A program made the position numbers and the translations under genes. Shown one piece after another: positions 41,901 to 48,544 of a stretch of 64,000 bases of DNA (position 1 is its first letter; every line of letters begins with the position of its first letter). Origin of the DNA: Bacteriovorax sp. BSW11_IV (GTDB lineage: Bacteria > Bdellovibrionota > Bacteriovoracia > Bacteriovoracales > Bacteriovoracaceae); the NCBI RefSeq assembly GCF_000447755.1, contig NZ_AUNE01000004.1, positions 1-64,000 on the forward strand. The letters are read 5' to 3'. Below the pieces are notes generated by a model, which was not told the origin of the DNA, made no database searches, and worked only from the letters and a program-made list of their open reading frames with translations.

Positions 41901-42170
41901 ACTTAATCCTGCCTGACTTACTGAACGTACATCTTTTATACCAGAGACTGTACGAATTTCGTCTTCAATGGGTTTTGTAATTTTTGTTTCGATATCATCT
42001 GCTGAAGCACCTTGATAAACAGTGATAACAGTAGACATCGCGAGGTTAACATTTGGAAAACTTTCCGCATTCATTTTCTTAAGTCCCATTACCCCGTAAA
42101 TACAAAGGAAAAGGGAAAGAACGATCGTTAGCTTTGAGTTTTCGATGAAAAATTTTGCTATTCTTTTCAT
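38967..42170 (-). CDS. RND-superfamily efflux permease
   Basis: A 1067-residue AcrB/MMPL-type transporter: first helix at 10-30, two large periplasmic loops, and helix pairs at about 335-500 and 865-1040. TM4 carries the proton-relay Asp, D401 in LGMLVDNSVVIAENF (the AcrB pair is D-D; here D-N). It would expel compounds using the proton gradient, with the TolC-like partner. No periplasmic adaptor gene is in the operon. Substrate not predictable. Confidence 0.93.
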   Translation of the reverse strand: MKRIAKFFIENSKLTIVLSLFLCIYGVMGLKKMNAESFPNVNLAMSTVITVYQGASADDIETKITKPIEDEIRTVSGIKDVRSVSQAGLSSIFIRVDMDNVDSVDEVMSDIQKAIDRTTGLPNDLIDPPKFTEIKSEEFPVFQIAITGSNEDRQRDKIADALKEALEDNKKVKSVILSGFAQRRFQIILDNDKMLREHIGISEVMAKIGARNVNIPGGNLKDTEKQELIRLEAKVRSAEELGKVLIRSNFSGQTIYLKDIAQVSDSEEEIKVKDRYNGEEATLLTVSKKAGADTIALVHDVEDKLKEFEHIYDGKAKFAVFQNEALKVKNKLEVLANNAISGLVLVIVFLFLFLPGRIGLMASFSLPLAVMATLGMMPAFGMNLNSITILALVIALGMLVDNSVVIAENFTRLKQEGYSSIEAATNSVGQLWLPITATAFTTIAAFMPMLVTKGVMGQFIKFIPIIVCISLLISLVESFLFLPMRLVWAGDSIAKVNKKKGKEIKKDDWFSKFEKKFEAFMDFCVRRRYFVATIFSGLILMSFFMIGVANKFVLFPADQTEIYVARFKMENGTRVEKTLEAAGKLSNDIKKVLGDRAEHIVARAGESKVQLTDPKAEDGNNVGIIFIYVDDEAKFNLSHTEILSRLRNEIKADYVKEVSYEAQINGPPVGEDISATFRSNNVKDLDSMIAKISADLSKTPGILDLKVDDVIGDDEIYIDIDYAKADQLGLNVNSIGETVRTAVSGKIASTVTLNNKDIDLFVRLNEGQRTSATDLENVKIMDNLGNLVPLGTIAHFETRKGSPQIKRFDFKRSKTLLGSVDDTKITSVVANKQLAELYTKYKKEIPGVALEFGGAAESTKESMESLANASVLAAIGIFAILVFLFRSYLRPLIIMMTIPLGLLGFSIAFYLPVLSGYADRSRPISFLALIGIIGLAGIIVNSGIVLISFIDDMRKEGKLSLHEILVKASGMRLRAVLVTSLTTISGLIPTAYGIGGTDAMLVPMTLAMAWGLTAGTVLTLIFIPCAYAILEDFLSLVGKFLNRDEDTHNENTSSSGDSNLLNENVIS

Positions 42171-42186
42171 TCGGTTGTCCTATTTT

Positions 42187-43632
42187 TTATAGATTATTTA
42201 GCGCACAAGGCGTTTCTGTATAAACAGATAAATAATCTAGTAGAGTTGCAATAACGTTATACTTAGTTTGGATTTCACTTAAATTACTCTGTAAATAAGC
42301 ATCTTGATCATTGATAAGCTCTCTTACAGAAATTCTCGCTTGATTAAATTTCTTTTTAGTAACACTTAAACTGTGTTCAAGCTTTTGTGAGTTAATCTGC
42401 TGCTCTTTTACAATCTCTTGTAGGAAAGCAATATTTTTTACTACCTGAGTATGATAAGCAGTAAGTTTTGCATTCACTTCATCTTGCTTTGCCATGAATC
42501 TTTTCTTTTCAACTAAATGTTGAATTTCTTCAGTAGTACTCTTTTTGCTATCGAGAGGAATATTGATTGTCAGTCCAACAGCAACACTATTTCCGCCTTC
42601 ATTTTTAAGTTCATCTACTGAATTAGAAAAATTGAACTCTTTACCAATCTTTTTGTACTCAGTATTAAGTTTTACATCGATATTGTTATAACGATCAGTC
42701 ACTTTTTCTTGCGATTCATATTGCAGTTTAAGATTGTTTAAAATCTCATCGTAACGAGTGTTCTCTAGAGGGATTGAAGGATAAGATTCAATCTTTGCTG
42801 TACAAGCAAGAACATTTAGAACAGTCATATTTAGGTTATAAGGAGCAAGTTGGATATCATCATTAGCAATTTCCGGAAGAAGTTGCTTTAAAGATTGAAC
42901 AAGAGATTCTTTTTCAAATTTAAGAGCGATGATATTTGCTTTTCTTGCAGCGACTTGAGACTCATAACGAGCAACTTCACCAGAGTCAGCGATATTGTTT
43001 TTGAATCTTCTTCTTGCTTCTTCTGCTTGAGTTTTTGAAGAATTGAGAAGCTCTTCAGAAAGTCTTAGAGACTCTTGATTGGCCACTAGTTTCCAATATA
43101 GCTTTCTTAACTCTTGATAAAATGCTTTCGTTTGAATGTCTTTTTCAATGTCACCAGTTTGACGGCCATATTCTAGGGCCTCAATTTGGTTACGAGTTAG
43201 TCCACCTAAGAAGTCTTTAAAAAGATCCATTTGAAATTGAACAGCGATACCAGTAGTTGTTCCATTTTGAACAAAGTTATTCGAGAACTGTTCACTATAT
43301 CCTTTAACTCCAAAGTTCATCCCTAGAGTTGTTGGTCTAGTGATTCCTACTGAAGCGGATTTAACGGGAGAGGTGACAGGTGAAAACGTAGAAAACGGCT
43401 TTTCAGATGTCTTCATATAATTCGCTTCACCTGTCACTTGATATGAGAATTTGTCCAATACTGAGGATTCTTGTAATTTGAGAGAGAGAAAGTTTGCCTC
43501 AATATTTTGGACAGTGGGAGAGTTCTTTGTAAGTTGTTTTTTTAAAAACGATTCATCGATTTTCGTTGTTTTCGCGTGAGCAGCGAGACCAAATGTCATC
43601 GTAGTCGCTAGCAATGCAAGTTGATGTTTCAT
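42187..43632 (-). CDS. TolC-like outer-membrane efflux protein
   Basis: Start ATG 43632, with GGGGA upstream; a TTG fifteen bases earlier is less likely. The signal peptide (MKHQLALLATTMTFGLAAHAK) precedes the outer-membrane efflux fold: long coiled helical segments (LRKLYWKLVANQESLRLSEELL, then RRRFKNNIADSGEVARYESQVAARK), repeated twice. 481 residues is usual. It is the first gene of the operon, 16 bp before the RND gene, and forms the outer-membrane channel. Confidence 0.88.
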   Translation of the reverse strand: MKHQLALLATTMTFGLAAHAKTTKIDESFLKKQLTKNSPTVQNIEANFLSLKLQESSVLDKFSYQVTGEANYMKTSEKPFSTFSPVTSPVKSASVGITRPTTLGMNFGVKGYSEQFSNNFVQNGTTTGIAVQFQMDLFKDFLGGLTRNQIEALEYGRQTGDIEKDIQTKAFYQELRKLYWKLVANQESLRLSEELLNSSKTQAEEARRRFKNNIADSGEVARYESQVAARKANIIALKFEKESLVQSLKQLLPEIANDDIQLAPYNLNMTVLNVLACTAKIESYPSIPLENTRYDEILNNLKLQYESQEKVTDRYNNIDVKLNTEYKKIGKEFNFSNSVDELKNEGGNSVAVGLTINIPLDSKKSTTEEIQHLVEKKRFMAKQDEVNAKLTAYHTQVVKNIAFLQEIVKEQQINSQKLEHSLSVTKKKFNQARISVRELINDQDAYLQSNLSEIQTKYNVIATLLDYLSVYTETPCALNNL

Positions 43633-43669
43633 GGATTGAGTCCCCAAAATATGATCTGTAGTGTTAATT

Positions 43670-43700
43670 AAACGTTTGTTTTAAATCAAACATTTGTTTG
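43670..43700 (-). promoter_or_regulatory. Probable TetR operator upstream of the efflux operon
   Basis: AAACGTTTGTTT (43670-43681) and AAACATTTGTTT (43688-43699) are near-identical boxes 18 bp apart, each with dyad symmetry (AAACGTTT; CAAACA-TT-TGTTTG). They sit 38-68 bases before the first start codon, where a promoter would be. That is consistent with the operon's own TetR binding there. Confidence 0.6.
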
Positions 43701-43784
43701 AAAATAGGCCTAAATACGGCCTTTTTCAACTTAAATTCCAGTTATTTGGGATCTAAAAGTTAAAATGTAAGTATTATTAATGGT

Positions 43785-45773
43785 TTACGATCTTAACGTT
43801 AAGTCGTCCAGCTCCTCATAGAGCTCAAGAACTTTTGTTTCAATGAGTTGTTGGCGATCACCAAGTGCCGCAAAGTCTTGTCCTCGCTTCTCATCCATGA
43901 TCGAAAAGTCGAAATTTGCGATATTCTTCTCCACATTGGCCAGCTCTCTTTCAAGGATGTCGATTTCCATCGGAATGATCTTTAGACGCTCTTTTTCTTT
44001 ATTTGAGAGCTTTTCCTTGGTCTGTTGAGTCGGTTCTGTTTGGACATTCTCAACTTGTACTTCAACTGAAGCTGAGTTTATTTCTTCATTCTGAGCACTT
44101 TCATCAATGATGTGGTCCATGGCGACGGCCTCAAGGTAAGGTTCAACCTGCTCATAGCCAGCTTCGAAAACTTCAATGGTTTTTTTATCAAGCAACCATA
44201 TCTTATTGGTGACATTTGAAAGAAAAGAGCGGTCGTGACTGATGATAATAAGAGAGCCGCCAAATTCACTTAGTTTTGTTTCAAGAATGTTTAGTGTTTC
44301 AAGGTCAAGGTCGTTGGTAGGCTCATCGAAGATCCAAACATCGGCATCTTTCATGAGGTTGATGGCCATTTGAAGACGATTTCTTTCTCCTCCAGAGAAT
44401 GTTTTAAGGGGTCTGTGGATTTCTTCTTTGTTGAAAAGAAAACTTTCAAAATAAGCATTCACGTGCATCTTCTTATCACCTGGCAAGAAGACAGTATCGA
44501 TACCATCACCAAGAATTTCCCAAGGTGTTTTCTCTGGATTTAACTCATCTCTATTTTGAGAGAAGTATTGGATTCGAAGATTATCAGCTCTTTTAATTTT
44601 ACCAGCGAGTGGTTCAAATTCACCGCGCAGAAGGTGAAGAAGAGTTGATTTACCAACTCCATTTCTTCCGATAAGTCCGATCTTATCTCCTTTGCATACA
44701 TTTAACGTTACATTAGAGAAAAGTTCTTTATTTTTATAGCCGTAAGCAATTGTTTCGGCATCCATAAGAATTTTTGTTTTTCGATTTGAACTATTGATTG
44801 AAAGTTGAACTTCTTTTTTTGTTCTATCTTTGAGATCGCTGATTGATTTTCTAAGATCGTGGAAATTTTCCACACGCTTTTTACTTCTTGTTCCGCGCGC
44901 CTTAATCCCTTGGCGCATCCAATCAGTTTCTCTTCTTAGTGAGTTTGATAACCTTTGAAGTTGCGCCTTTCGCACTTGTTCCGATTCAACGAGGTAGGCC
45001 AGATAATCTTCATAGCTTCCTTTGAAGGACTCAACTTTTCCTCTGTTAATATGAAAAATCTTTGAACAAAGTTTGGAAAGTAGGTATCTATCGTGAGAAA
45101 TCACAAGGAAAGTTTTTTGTGAGTTCATCATCTCTTCTTCAAAGACTTTAATTGTTTCAAGGTCAAGGTGGTTTGTCGGCTCATCCCACAGAACGAGATT
45201 GTACGGTGTCGAAAGTCCAAGACTGAGAAGAATTTTCTTTTGCTCTCCACCACTAAGGTCGCGTACAAATTTGTCATGATCATTGAGACCAAAGTAACGA
45301 AGATAAGATTCATAGTTTTGAATGAGTTGCCATCCCCCTAAGTGTTCGTACTTTTCGAGAAGGTCTTTTTGAGAATTAATAAGCGATGGATTATTGTCAC
45401 CGCCAGTGATCTTAGCATTTACCTTTTCAAGCTCATCATGAATTTTTTTGATGTCAGGATAGAAGTCAAAAATAAATTCTTTGATCGAAGGATTTGTATT
45501 TTCTTGGAATTGAATTTCTTGAGGAACAAGAAATACCGAGAATGCCTTTTCTAAATCGCCCTCACCCTTGGCCTTGTCGAATTGAAATGGGGGAGTTGAA
45601 ATATCGGGTTTAACTGTCTCCGTGAGAACTTTAAAAAGTGAGGACTTTCCTTTCCCGTTCAGACCTAGCAGACCAATTCTATCTTTAAATGCAATCGAAA
45701 GAGTTGCATCTTGAAAAAGAGTTTTTCCAGCAAATGAAAGATTTAGGTGCTTTAGGGTACAAAGTAAGCTCAA
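43785..45773 (-). CDS. uup: ABC-F ATPase, Uup-type
   Basis: Two ABC domains in one chain without membrane segments. ABC1 has GLNGKGKSS and DLSGGEQKKILLSLGL with DEPTNHLDLET; ABC2 has GRNGVGKST, FSGGERNRLQMAINL and DEPTNDLDLET. The inter-domain linker contains the arginine-rich ARGTRSKKRVENFH, and a C-terminal coiled coil (about 590-660) is the Uup hallmark. ABC-F proteins act on ribosomes; Uup also binds DNA branches in E. coli. Starts at TTG 45773 with GGAG upstream. Confidence 0.9.
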   Translation of the reverse strand: MSLLCTLKHLNLSFAGKTLFQDATLSIAFKDRIGLLGLNGKGKSSLFKVLTETVKPDISTPPFQFDKAKGEGDLEKAFSVFLVPQEIQFQENTNPSIKEFIFDFYPDIKKIHDELEKVNAKITGGDNNPSLINSQKDLLEKYEHLGGWQLIQNYESYLRYFGLNDHDKFVRDLSGGEQKKILLSLGLSTPYNLVLWDEPTNHLDLETIKVFEEEMMNSQKTFLVISHDRYLLSKLCSKIFHINRGKVESFKGSYEDYLAYLVESEQVRKAQLQRLSNSLRRETDWMRQGIKARGTRSKKRVENFHDLRKSISDLKDRTKKEVQLSINSSNRKTKILMDAETIAYGYKNKELFSNVTLNVCKGDKIGLIGRNGVGKSTLLHLLRGEFEPLAGKIKRADNLRIQYFSQNRDELNPEKTPWEILGDGIDTVFLPGDKKMHVNAYFESFLFNKEEIHRPLKTFSGGERNRLQMAINLMKDADVWIFDEPTNDLDLETLNILETKLSEFGGSLIIISHDRSFLSNVTNKIWLLDKKTIEVFEAGYEQVEPYLEAVAMDHIIDESAQNEEINSASVEVQVENVQTEPTQQTKEKLSNKEKERLKIIPMEIDILERELANVEKNIANFDFSIMDEKRGQDFAALGDRQQLIETKVLELYEELDDLTLRS

Positions 45774-45864
45774 TTCTTAACTCCATCAGGTTCGGGGGCA
45801 AATATTTCCCTATTGTCCCAAATCATTATGCGATTAGTTATAATGAAAATTGTTGAGTGAGTTG

Positions 45865-45890
45865 AAAGACTAACATAGTAGGAGGTCTTT
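45865..45890 (+). promoter_or_regulatory. SD-displaying stem-loop before the AUA-started gene
   Basis: AAAGAC (45865-45870) and GTCTTT (45885-45890) enclose a 14-nt loop carrying most of the AGGAGG SD (45880-45885). The presumed AUA start follows directly. The stem is only 6 bp. Confidence 0.3.
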
Positions 45891-46601
45891 ATAAACTTTC
45901 CCGCAGCGGCTTACCAAACATTCAAACGACTAAAGGACAATCCGGTCTTTGGTCTTATTTATAGCACAACTATTAAGAAGTTAAAGTCAGAAGATAATCC
46001 TATTGCGAGAGCTAAAAGGCTTCATCGCGAAATCAATCGTTTTAATGAAGAAGTTCTAGCTCATCCAATCGTAGAAAATAATATCTCTTGTAAAAGAGGC
46101 TGTGCGGCCTGTTGTCATAGTCAGGTCAGTATAACTAGTGATGAGGCCGAACTTTTGGCCTCAATTATTATAGAAGGTCATGATATTGATTTAAAAAGAC
46201 TCTATATCCAAAGCGAAGCGCAAAACGATGATGTAAAATGGTTTAAAACTCCATACGACATTAGGCGTTGTGTCTTTTTAAATAATAAAAATGAATGTTC
46301 TATCTATGAAAATAGACCTGCTGTTTGTCGCACCAATATGGTTATGTCTGATCCTTCAGATTGCGCAACAATGGATGGTAAGCAAAGACCTATTCGATTA
46401 ATCAATACAGATAAGGCCAACATGGCCATAATGGCCGGTTACACAGTCGCTCGTACAGGTGGAACGCTACCATATTTATTGTGGAAAACTCTTCATCGCT
46501 TCAAAGGGCCTCGCTCACCACAGGGTGAATCAGCGATGGGTGAGGTGCGTCACCGCTTGAAGCAGGCGCAAAATACCGTTTCCAAAATCTTTTCAATGTA
46601 A
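45891..46601 (+). CDS. YkgJ-type Cys-rich metal-binding protein, apparent ATA start
   Basis: The product carries the YkgJ/zinc- or iron-chelating pattern CKRGCAACCH near residue 65, with later Cys in RRCVFLNNKNECSIYENRPAVCRTNM, so a metal cluster is likely. No in-frame ATG, GTG or TTG exists between the upstream stop (45879-45881) and base 46155; starting at the TTG there would delete the first Cys motif. A perfect AGGAGG at 45880-45885 lies five bases before ATA at 45891. I therefore take ATA as the start (236 aa); a sequencing error is the alternative. Confidence 0.75.
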   Translation: MNFPAAAYQTFKRLKDNPVFGLIYSTTIKKLKSEDNPIARAKRLHREINRFNEEVLAHPIVENNISCKRGCAACCHSQVSITSDEAELLASIIIEGHDIDLKRLYIQSEAQNDDVKWFKTPYDIRRCVFLNNKNECSIYENRPAVCRTNMVMSDPSDCATMDGKQRPIRLINTDKANMAIMAGYTVARTGGTLPYLLWKTLHRFKGPRSPQGESAMGEVRHRLKQAQNTVSKIFSM

Positions 46602-46613
46602 TAAACAAAGTGC

Positions 46614-47282
46614 ATGAAAACAATTGAATGCCCCTTGTGTAAATCACAAAGGACCACACTTTATTTAGATCTGTCTCATCACAAAAATGGCCGAAAATAT
46701 TACGAGTGTAGCGAATGCTCTCTTGTCTGTGCAGATGATTCATCTTGGTTAAATGCGCAGGAAGAAAAAGAGAGATATGAAAATCATATTAATGATCCAC
46801 TAGACAATGCCTATCGAAACTTTTTGGATAAACTTTTAATTCCTTTAACTCCACACTTATCGCAAGGTGCACAAGGTCTCGATTTTGGTTGTGGCCCTGG
46901 CCCAACAATTAGCAAGATGATGGGCGAGCGTGGTTATAATATGAATAACTACGATCCATTCTTTCATGACGATAAAAGTGTACTCGAAAAAAAGTATGAC
47001 TTTATTACGTGTACAGAAGTTTTAGAACATATGTTTAGACCTATGATTGAATTAAAGCTTCTTCGTTCACTTATTACTGAAAAAGGTGTTCTTGGTCTTA
47101 TGACTGAGTTCCTTCCTGTGAAAGAAAAATTTTCTTCTTGGTATTATAAAAATGATCCAACTCATGTGAGTTTTTATTCGCACAAAACGTTTCAATGGAT
47201 TGCTACTGAACTTAATTGTGAAGTTCAGTTTGAAGGCAACTCTGTAGCAATTTTATATAATTTTAAAAATGAAGAGGATTAG
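46614..47282 (+). CDS. SAM-dependent methyltransferase with N-terminal zinc ribbon
   Basis: The N-terminus has two CxxC pairs (CPLCKSQ, CSECSLVC, residues 6-40). Then comes a class I methyltransferase core with LDFGCGPGPTISKMM as SAM site and FITCTEVLEHMFRP as acidic strand; DPTHVSFYSHKTF is typical of methyltransf_23-like enzymes. The substrate cannot be read from sequence. 12 bp after the YkgJ-type gene and 3 bp before the ArsC-like gene, it belongs to a four-gene run. Confidence 0.8.
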   Translation: MKTIECPLCKSQRTTLYLDLSHHKNGRKYYECSECSLVCADDSSWLNAQEEKERYENHINDPLDNAYRNFLDKLLIPLTPHLSQGAQGLDFGCGPGPTISKMMGERGYNMNNYDPFFHDDKSVLEKKYDFITCTEVLEHMFRPMIELKLLRSLITEKGVLGLMTEFLPVKEKFSSWYYKNDPTHVSFYSHKTFQWIATELNCEVQFEGNSVAILYNFKNEED

Positions 47283-47285
47283 AAT

Positions 47286-47621
47286 ATGTATACAATGTAT
47301 GGAATAAAAAACTGTGACACTGTAAAAAAGGCCATGAAAGAACTAGAGAGTAAGAATATTGCTTTTGATTTTTTTGATTTTAAAAAAGAAGTTCCTTCAA
47401 AAGAAAAAATCCTTGAATGGAAAAAAGCAATGGGTGAGTGGCCGGTTAATACAAAAGGTCGCACTTATAAAATTATTAAAGACGATTTTGAAGCTGCTAC
47501 AGATGCAGGAAAGATTACTCTTATTACAGAAAATCTTTCAGCAGTTAAAAGACCTATCCTCGAAAAGAAGGGGAAGGTTGTTTGTTTCGGATTTGATAAA
47601 ACTGTTTACGGTGAGCTTTAA
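47286..47621 (+). CDS. ArsC/Spx-family thioredoxin-fold protein (YffB-like)
   Basis: 111 residues with MYTMYGIKNCDTVKKAMKELE, a single Cys followed by D-T-x-K-K, as in YffB and related ArsC-like reductases. Mid-chain NTKGRTYK and late LSAVKRPILEKKGKVVCFGF, with the cis-Pro region VKRP, match too. It is probably a glutathione-dependent reductase or a redox-binding protein rather than an arsenate reductase, since no ars genes are near. Six bp before the DTW gene. Confidence 0.85.
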   Translation: MYTMYGIKNCDTVKKAMKELESKNIAFDFFDFKKEVPSKEKILEWKKAMGEWPVNTKGRTYKIIKDDFEAATDAGKITLITENLSAVKRPILEKKGKVVCFGFDKTVYGEL

Positions 47622-47627
47622 GAGATC

Positions 47628-48395
47628 ATGAATAAAGAAGAATACTTAAAGCGCAAAAAAGCACAACAAAAAGAATTCGAAGAGCTTCCAAGAAGAAGTA
47701 AATGTTTTAGTTGTTACAGACCACTTAATGCTTGTCTGTGCAACCATATCAGCTCATTTGATACGAAAGCGAAGTTTGTCCTGCTAATGCATATTAAAGA
47801 AGCAAGAAGGGAGAAATTAGGAACTGGAAGAATTACTGCTGCCACACTAACAAATAGTGAAGTTATTGTTGGTGTTGATTTTACAGAAGATACTCGAGTG
47901 AATGAGCTTCTTTGTGATCCTCGTTATTACCCAGTAGTCCTTTATCCTGGAGACGAAGCGTATAATGTCTCTGTCGATCCAATTGAGAAGTTTCCTTTGC
48001 CTCCTGAAAAAGAGCTTTTGATCTTTGTTATTGATGGTACATGGCCATGTGCAAAGAAGATGATGAAGGAAAGTTCTAATATAAGACATCTTCCAAGAAT
48101 CATGTTCTCTCCAAATAAGAAAAGTAATTTTCTAATTAAGCACCAACCCGATGAGTTGTGCCTTTCTACTCTAGAGTCGATTCACTTTCTATTGCAGGAA
48201 ATGGATAAGGTTGGTCTTGAGAATCTTGAGGGCAAAGAAGACAGGCTTCTTGGCTCATTTGGCGCACACGTCGAATTCCAGCTCAAGTGTAGCTCTGATC
48301 CCACAATTCCAAGTAATCGAGGCCGAAAGAGAATCAACAGGCCCGAAGAGATGAAAATCATCCCAAAACGTCACCGTAAGTTCGTTATTGACTAG
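47628..48395 (+). CDS. DTW-domain tRNA-uridine aminocarboxypropyltransferase
   Basis: The N-terminal zinc cluster RSKCFSCYRPLNACLCNHI and the motif IDGTWPCAKKM define the DTW family, which in E. coli TapT makes acp3U at tRNA position 47 using SAM. SPNKKSNFLIKHQPDELCLSTLESI is the second conserved block. 255 residues is typical, with a basic C-terminal tail (NRGRKRINRPEE) suited to RNA. It is the last gene of the YkgJ-methyltransferase-ArsC run. Confidence 0.88.
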   Translation: MNKEEYLKRKKAQQKEFEELPRRSKCFSCYRPLNACLCNHISSFDTKAKFVLLMHIKEARREKLGTGRITAATLTNSEVIVGVDFTEDTRVNELLCDPRYYPVVLYPGDEAYNVSVDPIEKFPLPPEKELLIFVIDGTWPCAKKMMKESSNIRHLPRIMFSPNKKSNFLIKHQPDELCLSTLESIHFLLQEMDKVGLENLEGKEDRLLGSFGAHVEFQLKCSSDPTIPSNRGRKRINRPEEMKIIPKRHRKFVID

Positions 48396-48443
48396 AATGC
48401 CAACTTTTTAACTCAGGTATGTCCGAGAGTTCCTTATACTCAA

Positions 48444-48460
48444 CCCCTCGAAATGAGGGG
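48444..48460. repeat. GC-rich hairpin after the DTW gene
   Basis: CCCCTC and GAGGGG form a perfect 6-bp stem around GAAAT, with ACT/AGT pairing further out. No T-run follows on either strand. It lies between the DTW gene and a large envelope gene and could be a Rho-assisted end or a leader element. Confidence 0.3.
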
Positions 48461-48544
48461 AAAGTAGGGCATATCTACCTGATTCTATAAGCTAAAGCGA
48501 AGTTGTATCATAAGATAAATGTAATGATTTCAAGGGAATCTTTT

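Noticed and set aside
39547-41916. Several plus-strand open frames of 60-120 codons opposite the RND gene
   Set aside because: They are mirror frames of a well-conserved 1067-codon gene, have no SD and give Ser/Arg-rich nonsense-like products.
46155-46601. TTG at 46155 as start of the YkgJ-type gene
   Set aside because: It would remove the conserved CxxxCxxCC motif and has no SD, while a perfect AGGAGG is located before the ATA at 45891.
47286-47621. ArsC-like gene as an arsenate-resistance gene
   Set aside because: The single-Cys KNCDTVKKA pattern fits the YffB/Spx branch and no arsenic genes are adjacent.
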